From assembly GCA_017382915.1 (NCBI GenBank), contig JAFNZJ010000124.1, positions 1-5,012 on the forward strand: DNA of 5,012 nucleotides. Reading direction: 5' to 3'. This document shows, in pieces, positions 1-5,012 of the stretch (the first letter of the stretch is position 1; each line of letters opens with the position of its first letter). The translations under genes were made by a program, and so were the position numbers. The stretch is from Clostridia bacterium. Lineage in GTDB: Bacteria > Bacillota > Clostridia > Oscillospirales > Acutalibacteraceae. The notes under the pieces are model-generated. The model made no database searches and was not told the origin of the DNA. It saw only the letters and a program-made list of their open reading frames with translations.

Positions 1-18
1 ATTATCCACTTGTAATTT

Positions 19-46
19 TTGACAGTTTATTGTACAATAATATTAT
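19..46 (+). promoter_or_regulatory. Sigma-A type promoter of the PRT-oadB-oadG-like operon
   Basis: The -35 box TTGACA (19-24) matches the consensus at all six positions. It is followed by a 16-base spacer and the -10 box TATTAT (41-46), which matches at five of six. Transcription would start near 52-54, giving a leader of only about 16 bases and leaving no room for a riboswitch or attenuator. A second, weaker pair, TTGTAA (10-15) and TACAAT (33-38) with a 17-base spacer, could also work. The spacer is filled by a perfect palindrome described separately, so the promoter is probably repressor-controlled. Confidence 0.75.
27..40. promoter_or_regulatory. Perfect 14-bp palindrome, candidate operator
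   Basis: TTATTGTACAATAA reads identically on both strands and lies exactly between the -35 and -10 boxes. A dimeric regulator bound here would block RNA polymerase, so a repressor site is the natural reading. The TTGT/ACAA half-sites are of the sort used by several helix-turn-helix families, GntR-type among them, but the family cannot be assigned from one site. No regulator gene lies in the window. AT-rich palindromes also arise by chance, but this length and placement argue for function. Confidence 0.55.
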
Positions 47-53
47 AAATAAA

Positions 54-60
54 AGGGAGG
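54..60 (+). promoter_or_regulatory. Ribosome binding site that sets the PRT start
   Basis: AGGGAGG at 54-60 sits 8 bases before the ATG at 69. An in-frame ATG at 30 has no Shine-Dalgarno sequence and lies inside the promoter, upstream of the predicted transcript start. The start at 69 is therefore chosen. Confidence 0.85.
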
Positions 61-68
61 TAAATTTA

Positions 69-710
69 ATGCCAAATAATAATTCTTTTAAACTTCTTTC
101 AAAGCGTAAAAATTTGTTTTTAAGGCTTTCAAAGGGTCACTTTGCAACCAGCCACAGCCATATCAATTATTATATTGATGTTACCACCCAAAAAACCCGC
201 CTTTCTGAGGCAAAAGCCGTTGCTGAAGAGCTTGTTACCTATTATCAAAGCAACACTATTGTTGATACAATTTTGTGCCTTGACGGTACTCAGGTAATAG
301 GCACCTGCCTTGCTAATGAGCTTACCGAGGCTGGCTTTGCCAATATGAATGCCCACCGTACAATTTATGTTGTTACACCTGAGCATACTTCGGGCAGTCA
401 GCTTTTGTTCAGAGATAATTTAGCACCTATGATAACCGGCAAAAATGTCCTTATATTAGAGGCATCTATCACCACCGGTTACACCGCCGAGGCCGCTATT
501 GAGGCCGTTAAGTACTATGGCGGTACCGTTAGCGGTGTTGCGGCTATATTTACATCACTTGATGAGTGCGGCGGTTACCCCGTGCGCGCCACCTTTGAGC
601 TTAAGGATTTACCCGATTATGAATCCTACTCATCACACGAGTGCCCGCTTTGTAAACAGGGTGTTAAAATTGATGCGTTAGTAAATAGCTTTGGCTATTC
701 AAAGCTTTAA
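69..710 (+). CDS. Orotate phosphoribosyltransferase-like protein with altered PRPP motif
   Basis: This is a 213-residue type I phosphoribosyltransferase, closest in layout to orotate phosphoribosyltransferase (OPRT), which makes OMP from orotate and PRPP in the cytoplasm. The N-terminal stretch G23-H-F-x-x-S with Y34-Y-I-D37 resembles the OPRT substrate hood. A glycine turn at D72-G-T resembles the pyrophosphate loop. The PRPP-binding motif is at 127-139, but its usual acidic pair is E131-A132 instead of D/E-D, while T135-T-G-x-T139 is intact. The tail carries H190-E-C192-P-L-C195, and C167 is nearby, so a small metal or redox site is possible. No pyrimidine genes are adjacent; the next gene, 29 bases on, is a sodium-pump subunit, so a role in UMP synthesis is doubtful. 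It could be a true OPRT, another PRT, or a PRPP/nucleotide-sensing relative. The fold is well supported; the substrate is not. Confidence 0.75.
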   Translation: MPNNNSFKLLSKRKNLFLRLSKGHFATSHSHINYYIDVTTQKTRLSEAKAVAEELVTYYQSNTIVDTILCLDGTQVIGTCLANELTEAGFANMNAHRTIYVVTPEHTSGSQLLFRDNLAPMITGKNVLILEASITTGYTAEAAIEAVKYYGGTVSGVAAIFTSLDECGGYPVRATFELKDLPDYESYSSHECPLCKQGVKIDALVNSFGYSKL

Positions 711-739
711 TAGCAAATATTTAAGGAGAACAAATAAAA

Positions 740-1909
740 ATGGAAGCATTAACATCTTGGCTCGCAACATGGGCCTCTCGCGTGGCAGATATGACTGCAA
801 CCGACTGGATTTCAATGGTAGCAATGTGGGCCATTGGCGGAATACTTATTTTTCTTGCCATAAAGAAGGATATGGAGCCTACCCTTTTACTTCCCATGGG
901 TTTTGGCGCAATAATTGTTAACCTGCCGGGCGTAGCCCAAAAGGTGGTTGATGCCGCAACAGGTAAGGTTACCTACAGTTTTGGCCCCTTAAGTGAGCTT
1001 TTTGGTGCAGGTATTGCCAATGAGCTTTTCCCACTTATTCTTTTTATAGGTATAGGTGCAATGATTGACTTTGGTCCGTTGCTTACCAACCCTAAACTTA
1101 TGATATTTGGTGCGGCAGCACAGTTTGGTATATTCTTTACCTTTGCTATGTCATCAATGTTCTTTGATTTTAAGGATGCACTTTCAATTGGTGTCATCGG
1201 CGCAGCAGACGGTCCTACATCCATAGTAGTTGCAAATGAGCTTGGCTCAACCTATGTTGGTGCAATAATGGTTGCGGCATATTCATATATGGCGTTGGTG
1301 CCCATTATCCAGCCCCCTGTTATTAAGCTGCTTACCACTAAAAAAGAGCGCTTAATCCGTATGCCTTATGAGCCAAAATCGGTTTCAAAAACCACCAAGA
1401 TTTTGTTCCCCATTATCATTACCGCAGTAGTTGGTATTGTTGCCCCCGATTCGGTTTACCTTGTAGGATTTTTAATGTTTGGTAACCTTATTCGTGAATG
1501 TGGCGTTTTAAATTCCCTTTCAGAAACCGCACAAAAGGTGCTTGCCAACCTTATTACCATTTTCCTTGGTATCACCATTGCAACCAAAATGTATTATGCA
1601 GACTTCCTTAAAACCGAGACTCTGCTTATATTAGGTCTTGGCCTTGTTGCATTTATTATTGATACAGCAGGCGGCGTTTTATTTGCTAAGCTGCTTAACC
1701 TGTTTATGAAGAAAAAGGTTAACCCCATGATTGGTGCCGCAGGTATTTCGGCATTTCCTATGTCGGGTCGTGTTGTTCATAAGCTTGGTCTTGAGGCTGA
1801 CAATCAAAACTTCCTGCTTATGCACTCAATGGCGGTTAACGTGTCGGGCCAGATTGCATCGGTTATTGCCGGTGGTATAATACTAAGCTTTGGCCTTGGC
1901 GCACTTTAA
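740..1909 (+). CDS. oadB: Na+-translocating decarboxylase beta subunit
   Basis: This 389-residue polytopic protein is the membrane subunit of biotin-dependent, sodium-pumping decarboxylases (oxaloacetate, methylmalonyl-CoA or glutaconyl-CoA types). It decarboxylates carboxybiotin and exports Na+. The family signature G154-A-A-D157-G-P-T-S carries the key aspartate, equivalent to D203 of Klebsiella OadB. N328, G332, S337 and R344 reproduce the spacing of the functional Klebsiella residues N373, G377, S382 and R389. Helices and re-entrant loops span roughly 28-60, 95-140, 145-195, 220-250, 265-320 and 330-389. The length is normal for a beta subunit lacking N-terminal extensions. The start is an ATG preceded by AAGGAG (723-728). 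The OadG-like gene follows directly, but no alpha or biotin-carrier gene is present, so the substrate acid cannot be decided; oadB is used as the family name. Confidence 0.93.
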   Translation: MEALTSWLATWASRVADMTATDWISMVAMWAIGGILIFLAIKKDMEPTLLLPMGFGAIIVNLPGVAQKVVDAATGKVTYSFGPLSELFGAGIANELFPLILFIGIGAMIDFGPLLTNPKLMIFGAAAQFGIFFTFAMSSMFFDFKDALSIGVIGAADGPTSIVVANELGSTYVGAIMVAAYSYMALVPIIQPPVIKLLTTKKERLIRMPYEPKSVSKTTKILFPIIITAVVGIVAPDSVYLVGFLMFGNLIRECGVLNSLSETAQKVLANLITIFLGITIATKMYYADFLKTETLLILGLGLVAFIIDTAGGVLFAKLLNLFMKKKVNPMIGAAGISAFPMSGRVVHKLGLEADNQNFLLMHSMAVNVSGQIASVIAGGIILSFGLGAL

Positions 1910-1924
1910 TAGGGGGTAGTTGAT

Positions 1925-2074
1925 ATGTTAAATTTAATTAAACTTGCTTTTAACCCCATGAATTTTGTTAATAACCTTGGTTATTTGGGCGTAGGTATGC
2001 TTATAATAATTCTTGTTATGGCGGTTATTATTGGCGCCACCGCACTGCTTAACAAAATCACAGGCGGCAAATAA
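1925..2074 (+). CDS. OadG-like small single-helix pump subunit
   Basis: A 49-residue protein starts 15 bases after the oadB stop, with AGGGGGT (1911-1917) as ribosome binding site. It has a short N-terminal region (1-17), one transmembrane helix at about 20-42 beginning L21-G-V-G-M, and a basic tail ending K-I-T-G-G-K. The pattern of a glycine-methionine pair leading into a branched-chain-rich helix is that of OadG gamma subunits, which hold the alpha and beta subunits together at the membrane. Known OadG proteins are about 80 residues and have a cytoplasmic tail that binds the carboxyltransferase; here that tail is almost absent. Position beside oadB supports a pump role, possibly only stabilising the beta subunit. 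The assignment rests on context and helix pattern, since so short a protein gives weak homology evidence. Confidence 0.75.
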   Translation: MLNLIKLAFNPMNFVNNLGYLGVGMLIIILVMAVIIGATALLNKITGGK

Positions 2075-2086
2075 AATAAAAAGTTT

Positions 2087-2117
2087 AAGCGGTGGGCAAA
2101 TGCCCGCCGCTTTTTTA
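2087..2117 (+). terminator. Intrinsic terminator of the oadB operon
   Basis: Bases 2088-2097 (AGCGGTGGGC) pair with 2102-2111 (GCCCGCCGCT) around an AAAT loop, with one G-T wobble. An A-T pair extends the base of the stem, and a run of six T residues (2111-2116) follows. It begins 13 bases after the OadG-like stop codon. Confidence 0.92.
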
Positions 2118-2146
2118 TTGTAGAAGTTATTTTTTTGTGGTATACT
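2118..2146 (+). promoter_or_regulatory. Extended -10 promoter of the MFS-GDPD operon
   Basis: The -10 box TATACT (2141-2146) is preceded by TGG (2138-2140), giving an extended -10 element. A weak -35 box TTGTAG (2118-2123) lies 17 bases upstream, directly after the T-run of the previous terminator. The predicted start near 2153 leaves a leader of about 19 bases, enough only for the ribosome binding site AGGGAGG (2156-2162). No operator-like palindrome is seen here. Confidence 0.7.
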
Positions 2147-2171
2147 AATTTAAGTAGGGAGGTTTATTTTT

Positions 2172-3473
2172 ATGAAGCTTAATTATAAAAGAACCGTTTT
2201 AATAGGCTTTGCCTTTATGTCAATACTCTGCTTTTGGCAGTTTTATGACCAGGTAATACCCTATTTGTTAGAGAATAAATTTGGACTTAACACACTTACC
2301 GCCAACTCAATTATGGCGGTGGATAATGTTTTGGCAATATTTATGCTACCCATTTTTGGTGCCATTTCTGACAAAACACGCACCCGACTGGGCAAACGCA
2401 CACCATACATTTTATTTGGTACCCTTGCTTCGGTTACACTTCTTGTAATACTTGGCATATTTAATGAATTATCTTCATTTTGGGGCTTTATTATAACCCT
2501 TTTTGCTCTGCTTTTTACTATGGCGGTTTACCGTACACCCGCCGTTGCCTATATGCCCGATGTTACCCCCAAACCACTTAGAAGTAAGGCAAACGCCATT
2601 ATAAATTTGGTGGGCTATATTGGTGGTATTTTTGCTACCGGACTTATGATGTTTATGCTTAAAAGTGAAAAGGCGGCAGATGGCTCATCACTTTACAGCA
2701 AGGACCAAAGCTTTTTACCGGTATTTTTAATAATTGCGGCATTTATGCTTATTTCGGTAATCATAATGGTGCTTACCATTAAAGAAAATAAACTTCTTAA
2801 TGAGACCAATATTAAAGACGACGATGAACAGGCTCAAGCCGGCGGCGGTAAATTGCCCCGCCCCGTATTTAAAAGTCTGGTTTTAATACTGCTTTCGGTA
2901 TTTTTGTGGTTTATGGCATACAATGCCGTTACCACCGCCTTTTCAAGGTACTGTGTGGAGGTTTGGCAGACCGACCTTGGCACATCATCAAGCTATTTGC
3001 TGGTGGCAACCATAGCCGCAATAGCCGCCTTTGTTCCGCTTGGCTTTTTATCGGGCGCGGTTGGTCGCAAAAACACCGTTTTGCTTGGCATAACCCTTAT
3101 GACCGTTTGTTACATCATTGCAATATTTATTAAAAGCCAAACCCCCATTATGTATTTGATATTCGGTCTTGTTGGTATTGGCTGGGCGGCAATAAATGTT
3201 AATTCCTTCCCAATGGTTGTTGAAATGTGCAGTGGCGCCGATGTTGGCAAATACACAGGCTTTTATTACACATTTTCAATGGCGGCGCAAATAACCACAC
3301 CCTTACTGTCAGGCTTTTTAATTGATAATTTGGGCTTTGGTTATTCGGTTCTGTTTCCATACGCGGTGGCATTTTCGGTGCTTTCATTTATAACCATGTC
3401 ACTTGTAAAGCACGGCGACCAAAAACCAGTTCGTAAAGGCTCACTGCTTGAAAACTTTGATGTGGAGGATTAA
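2172..3473 (+). CDS. MFS transporter, GPH/SLC45-like
   Basis: A 433-residue integral membrane protein with about 12 helices in two six-helix halves, separated by a charged cytoplasmic loop (about 204-230, with K-D-D-D-E near 215-219). The loop after helix 2 has the major-facilitator motif G63-x-x-S-D-K followed by T-R-x-G-K-R (71-76), the arginine-rich form seen in glycoside/pentoside/hexuronide and SLC45 sucrose-type carriers. A related G-x-x-G-R-K (295-300) occurs in the second half. Helix 10 has G337-W-A-A-I-N and P347-M-V-V-E-M, also typical of SLC45 relatives. Cation-coupled uptake of a sugar or similar solute is likely, but no substrate can be named. The start is an ATG 9 bases after AGGGAGG. 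It is first in an operon with a phosphodiesterase, so import of a phosphodiester or glycoside is conceivable. Confidence 0.85.
   Translation: MKLNYKRTVLIGFAFMSILCFWQFYDQVIPYLLENKFGLNTLTANSIMAVDNVLAIFMLPIFGAISDKTRTRLGKRTPYILFGTLASVTLLVILGIFNELSSFWGFIITLFALLFTMAVYRTPAVAYMPDVTPKPLRSKANAIINLVGYIGGIFATGLMMFMLKSEKAADGSSLYSKDQSFLPVFLIIAAFMLISVIIMVLTIKENKLLNETNIKDDDEQAQAGGGKLPRPVFKSLVLILLSVFLWFMAYNAVTTAFSRYCVEVWQTDLGTSSSYLLVATIAAIAAFVPLGFLSGAVGRKNTVLLGITLMTVCYIIAIFIKSQTPIMYLIFGLVGIGWAAINVNSFPMVVEMCSGADVGKYTGFYYTFSMAAQITTPLLSGFLIDNLGFGYSVLFPYAVAFSVLSFITMSLVKHGDQKPVRKGSLLENFDVED
3464..3468 (+). promoter_or_regulatory. Ribosome binding site supporting a TTG start
   Basis: GGAGG lies in the last codons of the transporter gene, 8 bases before the TTG at 3477. 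The first in-frame ATG is about 100 codons further on, inside the conserved catalytic domain, so TTG is the start. Its overlap with the upstream gene suggests translational coupling. Confidence 0.85.
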
Positions 3474-3476
3474 ACC

Positions 3477-4307
3477 TTGCTGGCAGTTTATATAACCCTT
3501 GGTCTGATTTTTGTTATAACACTTTTGGTGCTGTTTTTATGCTTTCCTCAAAAAAGCAAAAAAGCAAATGAGTTAAAGGGTCTTTATATAGCCCATAGGG
3601 GGCTACATAATAATGATAACGGCATACCCGAAAACAGTCTTTTGGCATTTAGCAAGGCAATTGAAAAAGGCTATGCCATTGAAAACGATATTCATTTGAC
3701 CGCCGATGGCAGGGTGGTGGTTTTTCACGATGATACATTGCTTCGTGTTTGCGGAACTTCCAAGCGTCCCGAAGATATGACCCTTGATGAAATAAAAGAG
3801 TGCAGTCTTTTTGGCACAGACCAAAAAATACCCACCCTTGAGGAGTGCCTGGAGTTAATTGATGGCAAAGTGCCCCTTTTAATTGAGTTTAAAAGTGATA
3901 GTTTAATAAGGGCAGATGCCCTTTGTGCCGCCGCAAATAATATCTTAAAGAATTATAAGGGCAAATATTTTATACAGTCATTTTACCCCTTTATTTTAAG
4001 GTGGTACCGTAAAAACAACCCCACCGTTTTACGCGGTCAGCTTGCCACCGCCTTTAAGGGTGAGACACTGCACCGCCGCCTTTTAGGTTTAATGCTTTTT
4101 AATTTTATTGGCAGACCGCAGTTTATATCATATGAGCACATTTATAAAAACAGCTTTATGCGCCGACTTGCAGTAAAGCTGGGCGGCTACCCCGTAGGGT
4201 GGACCTTTTTAAAAAAAGAAGAAATTGAGGCATCAAAAAAAGATTTCAAGGCATTTATCTTTGAGAACTTCGAACCTGAAAATAAAAAAGAATTTTTAGG
4301 AGAATAA
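3477..4307 (+). CDS. Membrane-anchored glycerophosphodiester phosphodiesterase
   Basis: This 276-residue GDPD-family enzyme would hydrolyse glycerophosphodiesters to glycerol 3-phosphate and an alcohol. Residues 4-22 form one hydrophobic helix with no obvious cleavage site, so it is probably an anchor; which side of the membrane the domain faces is not clear. The catalytic set is complete: H40-R-G, P51-E-N-S, E69-N-D71, T75-x-D-G, H84-D, and I136-E137-F-K. H40 and H84 are the expected acid/base pair and E69, D71 and E137 the metal ligands. The end is divergent: V240-G-W-T is present, but the closing T-D-x-P type motif is replaced by E263-N-F. The gene starts at TTG, three bases after the transporter stop and in the same reading frame. 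It may supply glycerol phosphate from phospholipid debris or act on teichoic-acid-like polymers. Confidence 0.9.
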   Translation: MLAVYITLGLIFVITLLVLFLCFPQKSKKANELKGLYIAHRGLHNNDNGIPENSLLAFSKAIEKGYAIENDIHLTADGRVVVFHDDTLLRVCGTSKRPEDMTLDEIKECSLFGTDQKIPTLEECLELIDGKVPLLIEFKSDSLIRADALCAAANNILKNYKGKYFIQSFYPFILRWYRKNNPTVLRGQLATAFKGETLHRRLLGLMLFNFIGRPQFISYEHIYKNSFMRRLAVKLGGYPVGWTFLKKEEIEASKKDFKAFIFENFEPENKKEFLGE

Positions 4308-4309
4308 TT

Positions 4310-4717
4310 ATGAAAAGTAGATTTTTAAGGTTTTTGAAAAAATATTGGTTTTGTTTTTTGGTAAGTGCAATAATTGTTGGCGGTATTCCTTTTTCCGCTC
4401 ATTTTTCGGATTTATATGAACACGGTGGCGATAACGTGTCATTTGATTTTCATGATGACTATCTTATTTTAATAATGCCGTTGTTTTCTTTAATATATGG
4501 CTGTTTGTCATATGCTATATTAAAAAAAGCGTGGCTTCAGCAATTAATTTTATTTGTAATTGCCTTTATCTATTGGTTTGGTTTTGATATGAAAAAACTA
4601 GAATGGTCAGGCACTTACATATGCTCGGTTGAACCCATAATATTTTCTTTAATTGGAACCGGGATAACCGCATTTATTTGTTGGATAATAAGAGAAATGA
4701 AGGAAAATTATAAATAG
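4310..4717 (+). CDS. Hypothetical four-helix membrane protein
   Basis: I do not recognise this 135-residue protein. It has a basic N-terminus (K-S-R-F-L-R-F-L-K-K) and about four hydrophobic helices near 12-30, 51-71, 76-92 and 108-127. Between helices 1 and 2 is a polar segment (31-50) rich in Asp and His (H31, D34, H38, D41, D46, H48, D49, D50), predicted outside by the positive-inside rule and a conceivable metal or ligand site. A charged tail R128-E-M-K-E-N-Y-K follows the last helix. It is translated from AGGAGA (4298-4303), which lies in the end of the GDPD gene, with a two-base gap between the genes, so it belongs to that operon. It looks more AT-rich than its neighbours, which may reflect its hydrophobic composition or a separate origin. 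Confidence 0.8.
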   Translation: MKSRFLRFLKKYWFCFLVSAIIVGGIPFSAHFSDLYEHGGDNVSFDFHDDYLILIMPLFSLIYGCLSYAILKKAWLQQLILFVIAFIYWFGFDMKKLEWSGTYICSVEPIIFSLIGTGITAFICWIIREMKENYK

Positions 4718-4738
4718 ATAATATTGTTTAAACAAAAC

Positions 4739-4768
4739 ACCGAGAGTTAATTAAATCTCGGTTTTTTT
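4739..4768. terminator. Intrinsic terminator between convergent genes
   Basis: ACCGAGA (4739-4745) pairs with TCTCGGT (4756-4762) around a ten-base AT-rich loop, followed by T residues to 4768 on the + strand. On the - strand the same hairpin is followed by a T-rich stretch (complement of AAACAAAA, 4730-4737), so it probably stops transcription from both sides. The + strand T-run overlaps the stop codon of the opposing alcohol dehydrogenase gene. Confidence 0.85.
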
Positions 4769-5012
4769 ACATATCAGGTGTTATATGGTTTAAAATTCTT
4801 TCAATTCCTGCTTTGTCAACCTCGCGTGGGTTGGAGGGTGTACAGGCATCTTCCAAGGCTGAATTTATAATGTTTTCCTTTTCCTTTTCAAACTGTTCGG
4901 GGGTAACACCTGCATCCCAAAGGGTGGCGGGCATATCCATACGGCGCATCATGTGCTGAATTTCCTCAATAAGGCTTTCCACCGCAATGCGTACATTGTC
5001 GTGCGGCAGACC
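4767..5012 (-). CDS. Iron-containing alcohol dehydrogenase, C-terminal part
   Basis: The reading frame is open to the right edge, so the true start and most of the enzyme lie outside. The visible 81 residues match the C-terminal helical domain of iron-dependent alcohol dehydrogenases (FucO, 1,3-propanediol and butanol dehydrogenases). A helix ends in M-D-M-P-A-T-L, then comes D-A-G-V-T-P-E with a following acidic helix, and the hallmark D-A-C-T-x-S-N-P-R-E occurs about 28 residues before the stop. These enzymes reduce aldehydes to alcohols with NAD(P)H in the cytoplasm, usually in fermentation. Metal and NAD sites are in the missing part, so substrate and cofactor cannot be judged. The protein ends in I-T-P-D-M, without the aromatic ending common in relatives. 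A GTG at 4982-4980 is only an internal codon, since homology continues upstream of it. Confidence 0.88.
   Translation of the reverse strand, partial: GLPHDNVRIAVESLIEEIQHMMRRMDMPATLWDAGVTPEQFEKEKENIINSALEDACTPSNPREVDKAGIERILNHITPDM

Noticed and set aside
30..68. Longer N-terminus for the PRT-like protein starting at the ATG at 30
   Set aside because: It has no ribosome binding site, lies inside the palindrome and promoter, and would precede the predicted transcript start. The ATG at 69 has a strong site.
1..68. Riboswitch or T-box leader upstream of the first operon
   Set aside because: The predicted leader is only about 16-24 bases and is occupied by the ribosome binding site.
129..386. 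Minus-strand reading frame inside the PRT gene
   Set aside because: It is opposite a well-supported gene, and its product shows no recognisable domain.
691..921. Plus-strand frame bridging the PRT and oadB genes
   Set aside because: It overlaps both genes in another frame and has no Shine-Dalgarno sequence of its own.
973..1224. Minus-strand frame inside oadB
   Set aside because: It is antisense to a conserved region of the beta subunit with no independent start signals.
2906..3133. Alternative frame within the MFS gene
   Set aside because: It is out of frame with conserved transporter helices and gives a Cys/His/Trp-rich product typical of spurious translation.
4746..4755. AT-rich palindrome TTAATTAA as a separate regulatory site
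   Set aside because: It forms the loop of the terminator between two convergent gene ends, where an operator would have no obvious promoter to control.
4767..4982. Stand-alone 71-residue protein starting at the GTG at 4982
   Set aside because: The frame stays open to the window edge and family-like sequence (for example H-D-N-V-R) continues upstream, so this is the tail of a longer enzyme.

Overview
The window looks like chromosome from a low-GC Gram-positive anaerobe, most likely a gut-type member of the Clostridia (Oscillospirales-like). This is inferred from strong AGGAGG-type ribosome binding sites, tight operons, short-leader sigma-A promoters, a TTG start, and two anaerobe-typical functions: a sodium-translocating decarboxylase subunit and an iron-containing alcohol dehydrogenase. 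Taxonomy is not proven by the sequence. I see no mobile element, CRISPR array, tRNA or rRNA.

Region 1 (1-2117, + strand) is a self-contained operon. A promoter with a perfect -35 box carries a 14-bp perfect palindrome in its spacer (candidate operator). It drives an orotate-phosphoribosyltransferase-like gene with an altered PRPP-binding motif (69-710), then the beta subunit of a Na+-translocating biotin-dependent decarboxylase (740-1909), then a 49-residue one-helix protein resembling a reduced OadG gamma subunit (1925-2074). A strong intrinsic terminator ends the unit. No carboxyltransferase (alpha) or biotin-carrier gene is visible, so the membrane pump module would need partners encoded elsewhere.

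Region 2 (2118-4768, + strand) is a second operon. It starts at an extended -10 promoter whose -35 box almost touches the preceding terminator. It encodes a 12-helix MFS transporter of the GPH/SLC45 type (2172-3473), a membrane-anchored glycerophosphodiester phosphodiesterase with a TTG start (3477-4307), and an unrecognised four-helix membrane protein (4310-4717). Gaps of 2-3 bases suggest translational coupling. A transporter beside a phosphodiesterase suggests uptake and breakdown of a small organic or phosphodiester compound, but the substrate cannot be read from the sequence.

Region 3 (4767-5012, - strand) is the C-terminal end of an iron-containing alcohol dehydrogenase that runs off the right edge. 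It converges on region 2 at a shared, probably bidirectional terminator.

The item most worth following is region 1: a phosphoribosyltransferase fold with a changed active-site motif, co-transcribed with a sodium-pump beta subunit and a mini-gamma subunit under an apparent dedicated operator. No defence system or other clearly new large system is present.
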